In this document: piece by piece, positions 19,020 through 27,915 of the stretch | Layout: the number at the start of each line of letters is the position of its first letter | How positions within the stretch are numbered: the first letter of the stretch is position 1 | Assembly: GCA_027021615.1 (NCBI GenBank) | Contig: JALUTY010000002.1 | Span: 1 to 64,000, forward strand | DNA length: 64,000 nucleotides | Source of the DNA: a bacterium | GTDB lineage: Bacteria; Desulfobacterota; Deferrisomatia; Deferrisomatales; Deferrisomataceae | Direction of reading: 5' to 3' | Position numbers and translations under genes: made by a program | The notes under the pieces: model-generated | What the model was told of the DNA's origin: nothing | What the model saw: only the letters and a program-made list of their open reading frames with translations | Database searches by the model: none

Positions 19020-19934
19020 ATGCGCGAAGCCGTTTCCCGGCACCGGTGGGTGCTCACCGTCCTGTTCTTGATCGCCGCCGCCCATCTGTCGGCCCGGATC
19101 GCAGGGGTGTGGATCGGCCGGGCACTGTGGTCCCCCCAGAGCGGAGCCCAGGCGCTGTCTCCTGCGACGGCCGAGGCCAGGACCCGGGAGAGGCTTGCCG
19201 ACTATGGGATCATCGAGCAGCGGAACCTCTTCAACGCCCACCCCACCCCCGAGCCGACCGCCCCGCCCCCCCCGACCGAAACCCGCACCGCACCCGCACC
19301 GGTCCCCCTCTCGCCCCTCAACCTGACCCTCCTCGGCACCGTGGTGGTGGACGGAGGCAGATCGTTCGCAGTGATCCAAGACGCCAAGAAGAACGTAAAG
19401 GTGGTCCGGGAGGGCGAGGACGTGGCAGAGGGGGCGACCCTTGAGGCCGTGCTTCGGGACCGGATCCGAGTCCGCAGGGGCGACAAAGAAGAGGAGATCC
19501 TCCTGTTCCGGCCCGAGCCCAAGGAGGGCCGAGGGCGAGCCTCGCGACAGCCGCCGCGGAGGGGGCAGCCCGCTCCCTCCGAGCCCGACGGCGGCACGGT
19601 CCGCAAGGTGGACGAGGGCAAATGGATCATCGACGCCAGGGAGATCGAGCAGGCCCAGGCCAACATGAGCAAGCTGCTGACCCAGATCCGGGTGGTCCCC
19701 AACTTCACCAACGGCCAACCCGACGGGTTCAAGGTGTTCGCCATCCGGCCCGGCAGCCTGTTCGCGAAGATCGGGCTTCAGAACGGCGATGTCATCAAGA
19801 GGATCAACGGGATCGAGATCCAGGGCCCGGAGCAGGCCTTCGAGGCCTACCAGCGACTCAAGGACGAGACGTCCATCCAGCTCGACCTCGTTCGCAGGAA
19901 CCAGAATCAAACCTTCACCTACGAGATCCGGTGA
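19020..19934 (+). CDS. gspC: Type II secretion protein GspC
   Basis: The protein has 304 residues. One membrane helix near the N-terminus (WVLTVLFLIAAAHLSARIAG), the conserved homology region (LADYGIIEQRNLFNAH, then LNLTLLGTVVVDGGRSFAVI) and a C-terminal PDZ-like domain (FAIRPGSLFAKIGLQNGD) are in the expected order. GspC links the inner-membrane platform to the GspD secretin. The ATG at 19020 is preceded by a perfect GGAGGAG; the longer frame upstream is not supported. First gene of the gspC-K series. Confidence 0.93.
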   Translation: MREAVSRHRWVLTVLFLIAAAHLSARIAGVWIGRALWSPQSGAQALSPATAEARTRERLADYGIIEQRNLFNAHPTPEPTAPPPPTETRTAPAPVPLSPLNLTLLGTVVVDGGRSFAVIQDAKKNVKVVREGEDVAEGATLEAVLRDRIRVRRGDKEEEILLFRPEPKEGRGRASRQPPRRGQPAPSEPDGGTVRKVDEGKWIIDAREIEQAQANMSKLLTQIRVVPNFTNGQPDGFKVFAIRPGSLFAKIGLQNGDVIKRINGIEIQGPEQAFEAYQRLKDETSIQLDLVRRNQNQTFTYEIR

Positions 19935-19938
19935 CCGA

Positions 19939-21900
19939 ATGCGACGAATCCTCGCCCCTGCCATCGCGCTTGTGCTTGCGGCCTGGGTCACGGCGGCCTC
20001 CGCCGCGCCCAAGGCGATCACCATGAACTTCAAGGACGCCGAGATCGAGGCGGTGGTCCAGTTCATCTCGGAGCTCACCGGAAGGAACTTCATCCTGGAC
20101 GAGAAGGTCCGGGGCAAGATCACGGTGATCGCCCCTGGGAAGGTGACCCCGGAGGAGGCCTACCAGGTGTTCCAGGCCATCCTCAACGTGAAGGGGTTCA
20201 CCATCGCGCCGGTCACGGACAAGGTGTACAAGATCGTGGCCACCCGCGAGGCGAAGCAGACGAGCATCGAGACGATGGAGGAGGGGGCCGAGCCTGGCGA
20301 GAGGTTCGTGACCCGGCTTCTGCCGCTCAAGTTCGTGCAGGCCGAGACCGTGGCGGGAATCCTCGCCCCCCTCGTGTCCAAAGACTCCTCGGTGGTGGCC
20401 TACGCCCCCACGAACACTCTGATCCTCACGGACTCGCTGTCCAACATCGAGCGGCTCGTGAAGATCATCGACGCCCTCGACGTGAAGACCGTGGACGCGG
20501 TGTTCGAGGTGATCCCGATCCGGTACGCGGCGGCCGAGACGCTGGCCAAGAACCTCAGTCAGGCCGTGACCGAGAAGGGTCGCACCGTGCGGCGCAGGCC
20601 CACCCCCAGGGGCAAGGCGAACGTCCAGGTGAAGGCCGAGCAGGTGTCGGTCAAGATCATCCCGGACTCCCGCACGAACAGTCTGATTGTGATCGCAGAC
20701 CCCCAGACCCTGGCCGAGATCAAGAAGATGATCCAGGCCCTGGACGTGGAGATCCCCCGGGGCTCGGGCAAGATCAACGTGTACTACCTTAAGTACGCCG
20801 ACGCGCAGAACGTGGCCTCGGTGCTCACGGCCATCTCCAAGTCGGCCGGGACCAAGGTAAAGCCCGGCCAGCCCCAGACGAAACGCCCCAAGGTGACCGA
20901 GGTGCCGGTGGAGTTCGAGGAGCCGGTGCAGATCACGGCGGACAAGGCCACCAACTCCCTGGTGATCATCGCAAGCCCCCGGGACTACGAGACCCTGACT
21001 GCCGTGATCGAGAAGCTCGATGTGCGACGGCCCCAGGTGTTGGTGGAGGCCGCGATCCTGGAGATGAGCTATGAGAAGTCCCTGGAGCTCGGGGTGGAGT
21101 GGCGAAGTGTCAACGACATCTCCCGGGACCAGCCCAATGTGTTTGGTGGCACCAACTTCGGCACCATCACCCCTCTCATGCAGAACCCCTTGAACCTGCC
21201 CACAGGCTTGTTCCTGGGGGCGGTGAAGGGAACGATCACCTTCAACAACCAGACTTTCCTGAACGTGGGGGCCCTGGTGCGGGCCCTACAGAAGAGCGGG
21301 GACGTGAACGTGCTCTCGACCCCCCACATTCTGACAACGGACAACGAGGAGGCCGAGATCGTGGTCTCCGACAACATCCCGTTCCAGACCAGCCAGAAGT
21401 TCGACACCAACGGGAACCCCATCTTCACGTTCGAGTACCGGGACGTGGGGCTGACCCTGCGGATCACCCCCCAGATCAACGACGACGACTACGTCAAGCT
21501 GAAGCTGTTCCAGGAGATCAGCCAGATCGTGAGCACCACCACCGGCACCTCCACGAACGCGCCGACCACCACCCGCCGGTCGGCCAAAACCACGGTGGTG
21601 GTCAAGGATCAGACCACGGTGGTGATCGGCGGGCTCATCAAGGACAACACCCAGGTCAACGTGTCGAGCGTGCCGTGCCTGGGGGACATCCCGTTCCTGG
21701 GCGCCCTGTTCCGTACCTCGTCCAACGCGAACCAGAAGACGAACCTTTTGATCTTTCTCACCCCCCACATCATCCGGACCATGGACCAGATCACCGAGAT
21801 CACGAGGGAGAAGCGGGCCACGTTCGACCGCGACGCCATGGAGCGCAGCGGCAAGGCCCCTCCCAAGCCTGCGCCCGCGGCGGAGCCGGCCCAACCGTGA
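19939..21900 (+). CDS. gspD: Type II secretion secretin GspD
   Basis: The protein has 653 residues. A signal peptide (LAPAIALVLAAWVTAASA) is followed by N0 to N3 domains with repeated motifs such as DALDVKTVDAVFEVIPIRYA and the secretin core (VEAAILEMSYEKSLELGVEW through TTVVIGGLIKDN and VPCLGDIPFLGALFR). It forms the outer-membrane pore. Start at 19939, four bases after gspC. A short Pro/Ala-rich tail follows the core; no pilotin gene is adjacent. Confidence 0.96.
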   Translation: MRRILAPAIALVLAAWVTAASAAPKAITMNFKDAEIEAVVQFISELTGRNFILDEKVRGKITVIAPGKVTPEEAYQVFQAILNVKGFTIAPVTDKVYKIVATREAKQTSIETMEEGAEPGERFVTRLLPLKFVQAETVAGILAPLVSKDSSVVAYAPTNTLILTDSLSNIERLVKIIDALDVKTVDAVFEVIPIRYAAAETLAKNLSQAVTEKGRTVRRRPTPRGKANVQVKAEQVSVKIIPDSRTNSLIVIADPQTLAEIKKMIQALDVEIPRGSGKINVYYLKYADAQNVASVLTAISKSAGTKVKPGQPQTKRPKVTEVPVEFEEPVQITADKATNSLVIIASPRDYETLTAVIEKLDVRRPQVLVEAAILEMSYEKSLELGVEWRSVNDISRDQPNVFGGTNFGTITPLMQNPLNLPTGLFLGAVKGTITFNNQTFLNVGALVRALQKSGDVNVLSTPHILTTDNEEAEIVVSDNIPFQTSQKFDTNGNPIFTFEYRDVGLTLRITPQINDDDYVKLKLFQEISQIVSTTTGTSTNAPTTTRRSAKTTVVVKDQTTVVIGGLIKDNTQVNVSSVPCLGDIPFLGALFRTSSNANQKTNLLIFLTPHIIRTMDQITEITREKRATFDRDAMERSGKAPPKPAPAAEPAQP

Positions 21901-23594
21901 GCGGCCCGGACATCCTGCCCGTTCTGGAGGCCCGGGGCCTGGTGACCCCGGCGGGGGCCGCGCAGGTTCGCGAGGCGGCAGCCGAGCGGGGCGTGTCGGC
22001 GCTGGAGGCCCTCCGAGACCTGGCCCTGGCGGACGACCGGGAGGTCTCGAAGACCCTGGCCGAGGCCCACGGCCTCGAGTGGATCGAGGAGATCCGCACC
22101 GCCGAGGTCCCCGCGGCCTGGGTTCGGCGGGTGCCCATCTCGTTCGCCCGACGGCACCGCTGCCTTCCTGTGGAGGAGGAGGGAGAGCGGATCGTGGTGG
22201 CCGTGGCCGACCCCACGGATGCTCGGGTGCTCCACGACCTACGGGTGCTGTTCGGCCGACCGCTCCGGGTGGCCGTGGCCCCTGCTGCGGCCCTCGATCA
22301 GGCGGTCAACCGGGTGTACGAGGAGGGCTCGGACCGGGCCGAGGAGATCATGGAGGAGCTGGCCGAGGGGAGCCTCGAGGGCCTCGCCCAGGAGCTGGAG
22401 GAGCCCAGGGACCTGCTGGACGCGGCCGAGGAGGCGCCGGTGATCCGGCTGGTCAACGGCATCTTGTTCCAGGCGGTCAAGGACCGAGCCAGCGACATCC
22501 ACATCGAGCCGTTCGAGCGGGAGCTCCAGATTCGGTACCGGATCGACGGCGTGCTCTACCCCGTGCTCACGCCCCCCAAGGCGCTGCAGGCGCCAATCAC
22601 CAGCCGGGTCAAGGTGATGGCCGGCCTGGACATCGCAGAGAAGCGCCTGCCCCAGGACGGCCGGATCCGGATCAAGATCGCAGGCAAGGACATCGACATT
22701 CGGGTGTCGGTGCTTCCCACCGCCCACGGAGAGCGGGTGGTCCTGAGACTGCTCGACAAGTCCGCCGTCCTCCTGGACCTGGAGCAGCTGGGGCTCGGGG
22801 GGGAACGGCTCGAGGCGTTCAAGAGCCTGATCCGCAGGCCCCACGGGATCCTCCTCGTCACCGGGCCCACCGGCTCGGGGAAGACCACCACCCTGTACGC
22901 GGCCCTGTCCCGGATCAACTCCCGGGACGTGAACATCATCACGGTGGAGGACCCCATCGAGTACCAGCTCCAGGGCATCGGGCAGATCCAGGTCAACCCC
23001 AAGATCGACCTGACCTTTGCCGCGGGCCTCCGGTCGATCCTCCGCCAGGACCCCGACGTGATCATGGTGGGCGAGATCCGGGACGCGGAGACCGCGGAGA
23101 TCGCGATCCAGGCCAGCCTGACCGGACACCTGGTGTTCTCGACCCTCCACACCAACGATGCGGCCGGGGCCATGACCCGATTGGTGGAGATGGGGGTGGA
23201 GCCGTTCCTCGTGGCGTCGTCGATCCTGGCCGTGCTGGCCCAACGGCTGGTCCGGGTGCTGTGCCCCACCTGCCACGAGGCCTACGATCCCCCGCCCGGG
23301 GCCCTGGAGGAGCTCGGAATCGACCCGTCGTTCGCCGGGCCCCTCTACCGACCGGTGGGATGCTCCGAGTGCCGCCACACCGGCTACCGCGGCAGGACCG
23401 GGATCTACGAGCTGCTCTCGGTGGACGACGGCGTCCGGGAGCTGGTCATGCAGCGGGCCAACTCGGTGGCCATCAAGGAGGCCGGCCGACGGGCCGGCAT
23501 GATCACTCTGCGGGAGGACGGGGCCCGCAAGGTGGCGGCGGGCATCACCAGTGCCGAAGAGGTGCTGCGGGTCACCCAGGACGAGGTGCTGTAG
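21897..23594 (+). CDS. gspE: Type II secretion ATPase GspE
   Basis: The protein has 565 residues. An N-terminal MshEN-like domain (residues about 1-130) is followed by the ATPase core with Walker A GPTGSGKTTT, Asp box EDPIEYQL, Walker B VIMVGEIRD and His box LHTNDA. The zinc-type insertion has CPTCHEAY and, 30 residues on, CSECRHTGYRGRTGIYE, giving two CxxC pairs. GTG start at 21897 overlaps the gspD stop codon (GTGA). Confidence 0.96.
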   Translation: MSGPDILPVLEARGLVTPAGAAQVREAAAERGVSALEALRDLALADDREVSKTLAEAHGLEWIEEIRTAEVPAAWVRRVPISFARRHRCLPVEEEGERIVVAVADPTDARVLHDLRVLFGRPLRVAVAPAAALDQAVNRVYEEGSDRAEEIMEELAEGSLEGLAQELEEPRDLLDAAEEAPVIRLVNGILFQAVKDRASDIHIEPFERELQIRYRIDGVLYPVLTPPKALQAPITSRVKVMAGLDIAEKRLPQDGRIRIKIAGKDIDIRVSVLPTAHGERVVLRLLDKSAVLLDLEQLGLGGERLEAFKSLIRRPHGILLVTGPTGSGKTTTLYAALSRINSRDVNIITVEDPIEYQLQGIGQIQVNPKIDLTFAAGLRSILRQDPDVIMVGEIRDAETAEIAIQASLTGHLVFSTLHTNDAAGAMTRLVEMGVEPFLVASSILAVLAQRLVRVLCPTCHEAYDPPPGALEELGIDPSFAGPLYRPVGCSECRHTGYRGRTGIYELLSVDDGVRELVMQRANSVAIKEAGRRAGMITLREDGARKVAAGITSAEEVLRVTQDEVL

Positions 23595-23603
23595 GGGGCT
23601 CTC

Positions 23604-24824
23604 ATGGCGGTGTTCGAGTACGAGGGCATCAACGCCCGGGGGAAAGCGGTCCGCGGCGTTGTGGACGCCGAGGGCCCCCGGGCGGCCCGGCAGGCCCTCA
23701 AGCGCCAGGGGGTGTTCGCCAACCGGGTCACCCCGGTGATACGGGCCGAGCGGGAGCCCCAACGCCGGGCCCGCCTCTTCTCGGGGCGGGGCATCTCGCC
23801 GGTGGAGCTCGCCCTGCTCACCCGGCAGCTGGCCACCCTGCTGGATGCGGGCCTGCCCCTCGTGGGCGCCTTGACCGGGCTGCTGGAGCAGACCGAGAAC
23901 CAGCGCACCCGCCGGGTGCTGAGCCAGATCCGGGCCGGGGTGAACGAGGGCAAGGCGTTCCACGAGGTGCTGGGGGAGCACCCCTCCTCGTTCCCCCCCA
24001 TCTACCGAAACATGGCGCGCTCAGGCGAGGCCAGCGGGACCCTGCCGGTGGTCTTGGGGCGGCTGGCCGACTTCCTGGAGGACTCGGTGGCGTTCCGCCG
24101 GCGGCTCCAGTCGGCCCTGGTGTACCCGGTGCTCATGGGCTTCCTGGGCACGGGGATCCTGTGGTTCCTCCTCTCCTATGTGGTGCCCCGGGTCACGCGA
24201 ATCTTCGAGGACCTGCACCAGGCCCTGCCCCTGCCCACCCGCCTCCTGCTGGCCACCAGCGCCTGGTTCCGGGCCTACTGGTGGGTGGCCGTGGCCCTGG
24301 CGCTAGGCGGGTGGCTATTGCTGCGGCGGTACGGCCGCACCCCTCGGGGCCGCCGCACGCTCCATCGGCTCTGGCTGCGCACCCCGGCCATCGGCCGGTT
24401 CCTGAGCACCGTGGCCGTGAGCCGGTTCGCCCGCACGCTGGGCACCCTGCTCGCGAGCGGGGTGGGGCTACTCACGGCGCTGGAGATCTCCAAGTCGGTG
24501 TTGGGAAACGCCGTGCTGGAAGAGGCGGTGGAGCGAGCCCGGGACGAGGTGCGGGAGGGACGCAGCCTCAGTCAGGCCCTTCGGGGTACCGGTGAGTTCT
24601 CACCAGTGGTGTGCCAGATGGTGGCCGTGGGGGAGGAGAGCGGGGCGCTCGACACGCTTTTATTGAAGGTTTCCGACGCGTTCGAGGCCCGGGTCGAGGC
24701 GGCCGTGGCCACGTTGACTTCCCTGATCGAGCCCATTATGATCCTGGCCCTTGGGGCGGCGGTGGGGTTCGTCGTCCTCTCGATCCTCCTGCCCATCTTC
24801 GAGATGAGCCAGCTGGTGGGCTGA
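23604..24824 (+). CDS. gspF: Type II secretion platform protein GspF
   Basis: The protein has 406 residues, normal for GspF. It carries the N-terminal FEYEGINARGKAVRGVVDAE motif, two T2SSF domains (LALLTRQLATLLDAGLPLVG and FARTLGTLLASGVGLLTALE) and three membrane helices. It is the polytopic inner-membrane core of the secretion platform. ATG start 9 bases after the gspE stop. Confidence 0.95.
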   Translation: MAVFEYEGINARGKAVRGVVDAEGPRAARQALKRQGVFANRVTPVIRAEREPQRRARLFSGRGISPVELALLTRQLATLLDAGLPLVGALTGLLEQTENQRTRRVLSQIRAGVNEGKAFHEVLGEHPSSFPPIYRNMARSGEASGTLPVVLGRLADFLEDSVAFRRRLQSALVYPVLMGFLGTGILWFLLSYVVPRVTRIFEDLHQALPLPTRLLLATSAWFRAYWWVAVALALGGWLLLRRYGRTPRGRRTLHRLWLRTPAIGRFLSTVAVSRFARTLGTLLASGVGLLTALEISKSVLGNAVLEEAVERARDEVREGRSLSQALRGTGEFSPVVCQMVAVGEESGALDTLLLKVSDAFEARVEAAVATLTSLIEPIMILALGAAVGFVVLSILLPIFEMSQLVG

Positions 24825-24840
24825 CGCTCCCGGAGACCCG

Positions 24841-25287
24841 ATGCAGACTCGACGACGCCGACCCGACGCCGGCTTCACCCTGATCGAGCTCCTGGTGGTC
24901 CTGGTGATCCTCGGGCTCCTGGCCGGGATCGTGATGCCCCGCCTGTTCGGCCGGGGCGAGGAGGCCAAGCGCACGGCCGCCAAGGTGCAGATCCGGGTGC
25001 TCGAGGATGCCCTGCACCAGTTCGAGGTGGACAACGGGTTCTACCCCACCACCGAGCAGGGGCTGGAGGCCCTGGTGCGCAAACCCACGGTGGGCCGGAT
25101 TCCCCAGAACTGGCGCGAGGGCGGCTACCTGGAGAAGGGGACCATCCCCAAGGATCCCTGGGGCAACCCCTACATGTACATCTCGCCCGGGAACCACGGC
25201 GACTTCGACCTGTTCTCCTACGGCGCCGACGGGGAGCCCGGCGGAGAGGGCAAGTACGCCGACATCACCAACTGGGAGGACGAGTGA
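24841..25287 (+). CDS. gspG: Major pseudopilin GspG
   Basis: The protein has 148 residues. The prepilin cleavage site is AG^FTLIELLVVLVILGLLAG with Glu at +5. The conserved second half includes DNGFYPTTEQGLEALV, PKDPWGNPYMYISPG and FDLFSYGADGEPGGEG, where acidic residues bind calcium in this family. It forms the pseudopilus shaft. Last four bases overlap the gspH start. Confidence 0.96.
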   Translation: MQTRRRRPDAGFTLIELLVVLVILGLLAGIVMPRLFGRGEEAKRTAAKVQIRVLEDALHQFEVDNGFYPTTEQGLEALVRKPTVGRIPQNWREGGYLEKGTIPKDPWGNPYMYISPGNHGDFDLFSYGADGEPGGEGKYADITNWEDE

Positions 25288-25789
25288 GCCGCTCCTGTCG
25301 GGGGTTCACCCTCATCGAGCTCGCGGTCGTCCTGTTCCTTCTCGCCCTGCTGACCGCGGTCCTGCTCCCCCGCCTTCCCCGGCCCGCCGGCCTCCGTGCC
25401 AAGGAGGCCCTCAGGCGCCTGGCCGCCTCGGTCCAGGTCCTCCACGAAGAGTCCGCGTTCAAAAAAAAAGCCTGGCCCTGATCTACGACCTGGAGAAGCA
25501 GTCGTACCGTGCCGGGGAGTTCGATCCGGAGACCGGGGACTACGTGGACGTCCCCGGCCTCCCGGTCAAGCCCACCCGCCTCCCCGAGGGCGTGAGGTTC
25601 CGCGACGTGGAGACCGCCTTGGAAGGCACGGTCTCGAGCGGCCGGGCCCTCACCCGGTTCCTACCCCAGGGCTACGCAACCCCCACGTGGATTCACTTCG
25701 AGATCGGGGACAACCAGGAGATGACCGTGGTGGTCCATCCCCTGCTCGGCCGCGCCGAGATCCTGGAGGGCCGTGTTGAAGGGCCGTAG
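25284..25789 (+). pseudogene. gspH: Minor pseudopilin GspH, split by a frameshift at a nine-A run
   Basis: The first part (25284 to a stop at 25479-25481) gives a prepilin leader with CRGFTLIELAVVLFLLALLT and continues to ESAFKKKAWP. At 25461-25469 there is a run of nine A. A -1 shift there continues smoothly as SLALIYDLEKQSYRAGEFD and so on to the stop at 25789, giving a full-length GspH of normal size. Read literally, the gene is broken. The zero-frame context A-AAA-AAA is a classical slippery site, and A9 is long enough for polymerase slippage, so regulated or constitutive frameshifting is as likely as decay. A sequencing error in the homopolymer is the third option. All flanking gsp genes are intact and overlapping. 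Confidence 0.85.
25461..25469 (+). promoter_or_regulatory. A9 slippery run inside gspH
   Basis: Nine consecutive A in a strongly GC-rich gene, in phase as AAA AAA AAA. An extra A in the transcript, or a -1 ribosomal shift, fuses the two gspH frames. Confidence 0.7.
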
Positions 25790-26147
25790 GGGGTTCACGT
25801 TCCTGGAGCTCCTGGTGGCGCTGGCCGTGCTGGGTGCGAGCTTCACGGCCCTGCTGGTGGCCCACGCCTCGGCCCTGAAGCAGGAGGCCCGCGCCCGGCA
25901 GCTCATGACCGCCACCCTCCTGGCCCGGGACATCTTGACCCGCACCGAGGTGGAGGGACTGCCTCCCCTGGGGTCCGATCAGGGGGAGTTCGAGGAGTTC
26001 CCGGGGTTCACTTGGGAGCGGCAGTCCGAGACCACCGAGTTCGAGAACGTCCGCCTGGTGCGGATCACGGTGTCCTGGCCCGAGGGAAACCGGCGGGAGT
26101 CCATGGAGCTGGTGTACTACGCCTGGGCAGAGGAGGAGGAGCCCTGA
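25773..26147 (+). CDS. gspI: Minor pseudopilin GspI
   Basis: The protein has 124 residues. Prepilin motif RRG^FTFLELLVALAVLG with Glu at +5. The GTG start at 25773 lies inside the end of gspH and is preceded by GGAGGG. The C-terminal half (FTWERQSETTEFENVRLVRI) fits the T2SSI domain. It caps the pseudopilus with GspJ and GspK. Confidence 0.9.
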   Translation: MLKGRRGFTFLELLVALAVLGASFTALLVAHASALKQEARARQLMTATLLARDILTRTEVEGLPPLGSDQGEFEEFPGFTWERQSETTEFENVRLVRITVSWPEGNRRESMELVYYAWAEEEEP

Positions 26148-26764
26148 ACCGGGGATTCACGCTGATCGAGGTGGTGGTCACCCTGGCACTGCTGGCCCTG
26201 GTCCTCTCCCTGGTCCAGGGCACGTACTCGGGGGCCGTGCGCAGCCGGGACCGCTCGTCTCGAGCCACGGCCGAGGTGCACCGGGCGGCCTTGGCCCTCG
26301 ACCGGATGGCCACGGAGCTCTCCGGGACCCTGGTGTCCGCAAGCCGCGCCGCGGCCACCGGGTTCGTGGTGGAACCGGACGCCGACGGGAACACGACCCT
26401 CACCTTCACCACCCGCCTCGCGCCGATCCCGGGCCTGCGCCCCGGGGGGCCCGTGGAGCTTCGGTACAGCCTGGAGGCCGACGACGACGGGGTGCGGCGG
26501 CTGGTGCGGCGGGAGGAGGCCGACCCCGACGAGGACATTGAGGAGGGGGGGATGGCCTATCCCGTGCTGGACCGCGTGCTGCGGTTCCAGGTGCGATGTT
26601 ATGACGGAACGGAGTGGACCGATTCCTGGGACAGCCGAGTCCGGGAGGAGGAACCGTTCCTGCCCGAGGCGGTGTCGCTGGAGATCGCATGGGGGCCGGA
26701 CGAGGACCGCGAACGGGTGCTCCGGACCGCCACCCCCTTGTACTCGCGTCGGAGGCTGCCGTGA
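26144..26764 (+). CDS. gspJ: Minor pseudopilin GspJ (apparent CTG start)
   Basis: The protein has 206 residues. The prepilin motif NRG^FTLIEVVVTLALLAL has Glu at +5 and follows a very short leader. The only initiator that gives this leader is CTG at 26144, overlapping the gspI stop codon (CTGA) and preceded by GAGGAGGAG. No ATG, GTG or TTG lies in frame close upstream. The body (VHRAALALDRMATELSGTLV) matches GspJ tip pseudopilins. Confidence 0.85.
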   Translation: MNRGFTLIEVVVTLALLALVLSLVQGTYSGAVRSRDRSSRATAEVHRAALALDRMATELSGTLVSASRAAATGFVVEPDADGNTTLTFTTRLAPIPGLRPGGPVELRYSLEADDDGVRRLVRREEADPDEDIEEGGMAYPVLDRVLRFQVRCYDGTEWTDSWDSRVREEEPFLPEAVSLEIAWGPDEDRERVLRTATPLYSRRRLP

Positions 26765-27666
26765 ACCGTGAGAAAGGCGCCGCGCTCCTGCTGGTGTTGC
26801 TGCTGGTCAGCCTCCTGTCCATCGTGGTGGTGGAGTTCCTCCGCGAGGCCCGGGTGGAGGCCCGCACCGCGGCGAACCTGCGGGACGCCTTGCAGGCCCA
26901 TGCCCTGCTGCGCTCGGGCATCGCGGTGGGCTCGGCCCTCCTGAGGGCCGACGCCGAGGACAATCAGGTGGACCACCGGGGCGAAGCATGGGCCGATGTG
27001 ATCCCTCCCATCCCCCTGGGGGACGGGGTTCTCGCGGTGGCGGTGCACGACCTGTACGGCCGCTTTCCCTTGGCAGCGGTCCTGAACGACCGGGGAGACC
27101 CCCTGGCCTCGCGGGTGGAGGCCCTGCGGCGTCTTTTCGAAGCCGCGGTTCCCGAGGACGCGGACCCGGACAGCCTGGTGGAGGCGCTGGTGGATTGGAT
27201 CGACGCTAACACCGACGGCCTGTACGAGGACAATCCCGAGCACCCGGTTCCCAACCGGCCCCTGACGGACGTAGGCGAGCTGGCCAAGATCGAAGGGTTC
27301 ACCCCCGACGTAGTGGCCGCGGTACAACCCTACCTGGACGTGAGGGCGGATCCCAAGGTCAACGTGAACACCGCGTCGGTCCCGGTGCTCCACGCCCTGC
27401 ACCCGGACCTGGGCCTGGATCGGGCCCAGGAGCTCTACGACGAGCTCACCGAGAGCCCCTTGGAGCGTCCCACCCAGCTGAAGAACCGCTCGGCCATGGC
27501 CGGGCTCGCCTTGACCCGGCTCGTGTTCCAGGTGGCGGTGGAGAGCCCTCGGTTCCTGGTGGATCTGGCCGCGGACGTGCGGGGCGTGAACCGGCAGGCC
27601 CGGGTGATCCTGGAACGCAGCCGGGGCGAGGGCAAGGTGTGGGTGGCTTCCTGGCGGGAGGAGTAG
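26761..27666 (+). CDS. gspK: Minor pseudopilin GspK
   Basis: The protein has 301 residues. The N-terminus EKGAALLLVLLLVSLLSIVVVE has the hydrophobic helix but lacks Glu at +5, as usual for GspK, the tip protein. Conserved blocks are AEDNQVDHRGEAWADV, DLYGRFPLA and DWIDANTDG (calcium site) and KVNVNTASVPVL. GTG start overlaps the gspJ stop codon. It is the last recognisable gsp gene here; gspL and gspM do not follow. Confidence 0.92.
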   Translation: MNREKGAALLLVLLLVSLLSIVVVEFLREARVEARTAANLRDALQAHALLRSGIAVGSALLRADAEDNQVDHRGEAWADVIPPIPLGDGVLAVAVHDLYGRFPLAAVLNDRGDPLASRVEALRRLFEAAVPEDADPDSLVEALVDWIDANTDGLYEDNPEHPVPNRPLTDVGELAKIEGFTPDVVAAVQPYLDVRADPKVNVNTASVPVLHALHPDLGLDRAQELYDELTESPLERPTQLKNRSAMAGLALTRLVFQVAVESPRFLVDLAADVRGVNRQARVILERSRGEGKVWVASWREE

Positions 27667-27876
27667 ATGCAGGATTGGAGACACCTCACCGGCGAGCCGG
27701 TGGTCGTGGTAGCCGCGGGGGTGGAGCACCGGGGGATCGCCGTGGAGATGGGAGAAAGGGGCATCCTGATCCGAACGCCCTCCGGGCTCCGGGAGATCCC
27801 CTGGGACCGGGTCACCGCGCTGCGGCCCGAGCGACCCGACAGCGGCGGGACGGGGCCTGGGCGATCGGGGCATTGA
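27667..27876 (+). CDS. Small hypothetical protein after gspK
   Basis: The protein has 69 residues and begins directly after the gspK stop codon, so translation is probably coupled. It is soluble, with alternating beta-type residues (PVVVVAAGVEHRGIAVEMGE, then IPWDRVTALRP) that suggest a small barrel. It is not a GspL or GspM, which are larger membrane proteins. Function unknown. Confidence 0.5.
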   Translation: MQDWRHLTGEPVVVVAAGVEHRGIAVEMGERGILIRTPSGLREIPWDRVTALRPERPDSGGTGPGRSGH

Positions 27877-27879
27877 TCC

Positions 27880-27894
27880 GGCCCCGCAGGGGCC
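27880..27894. terminator. Hairpin between convergent gsp operon and PHP gene
   Basis: GGCCCC-GCA-GGGGCC is a perfect 6-bp stem with a 3-base loop just past the stop codon at 27876. No T-run follows on either strand, so termination is only suggested. Confidence 0.35.
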
Positions 27895-27915
27895 TGTGGT
27901 GACCTGCAGCCGACG

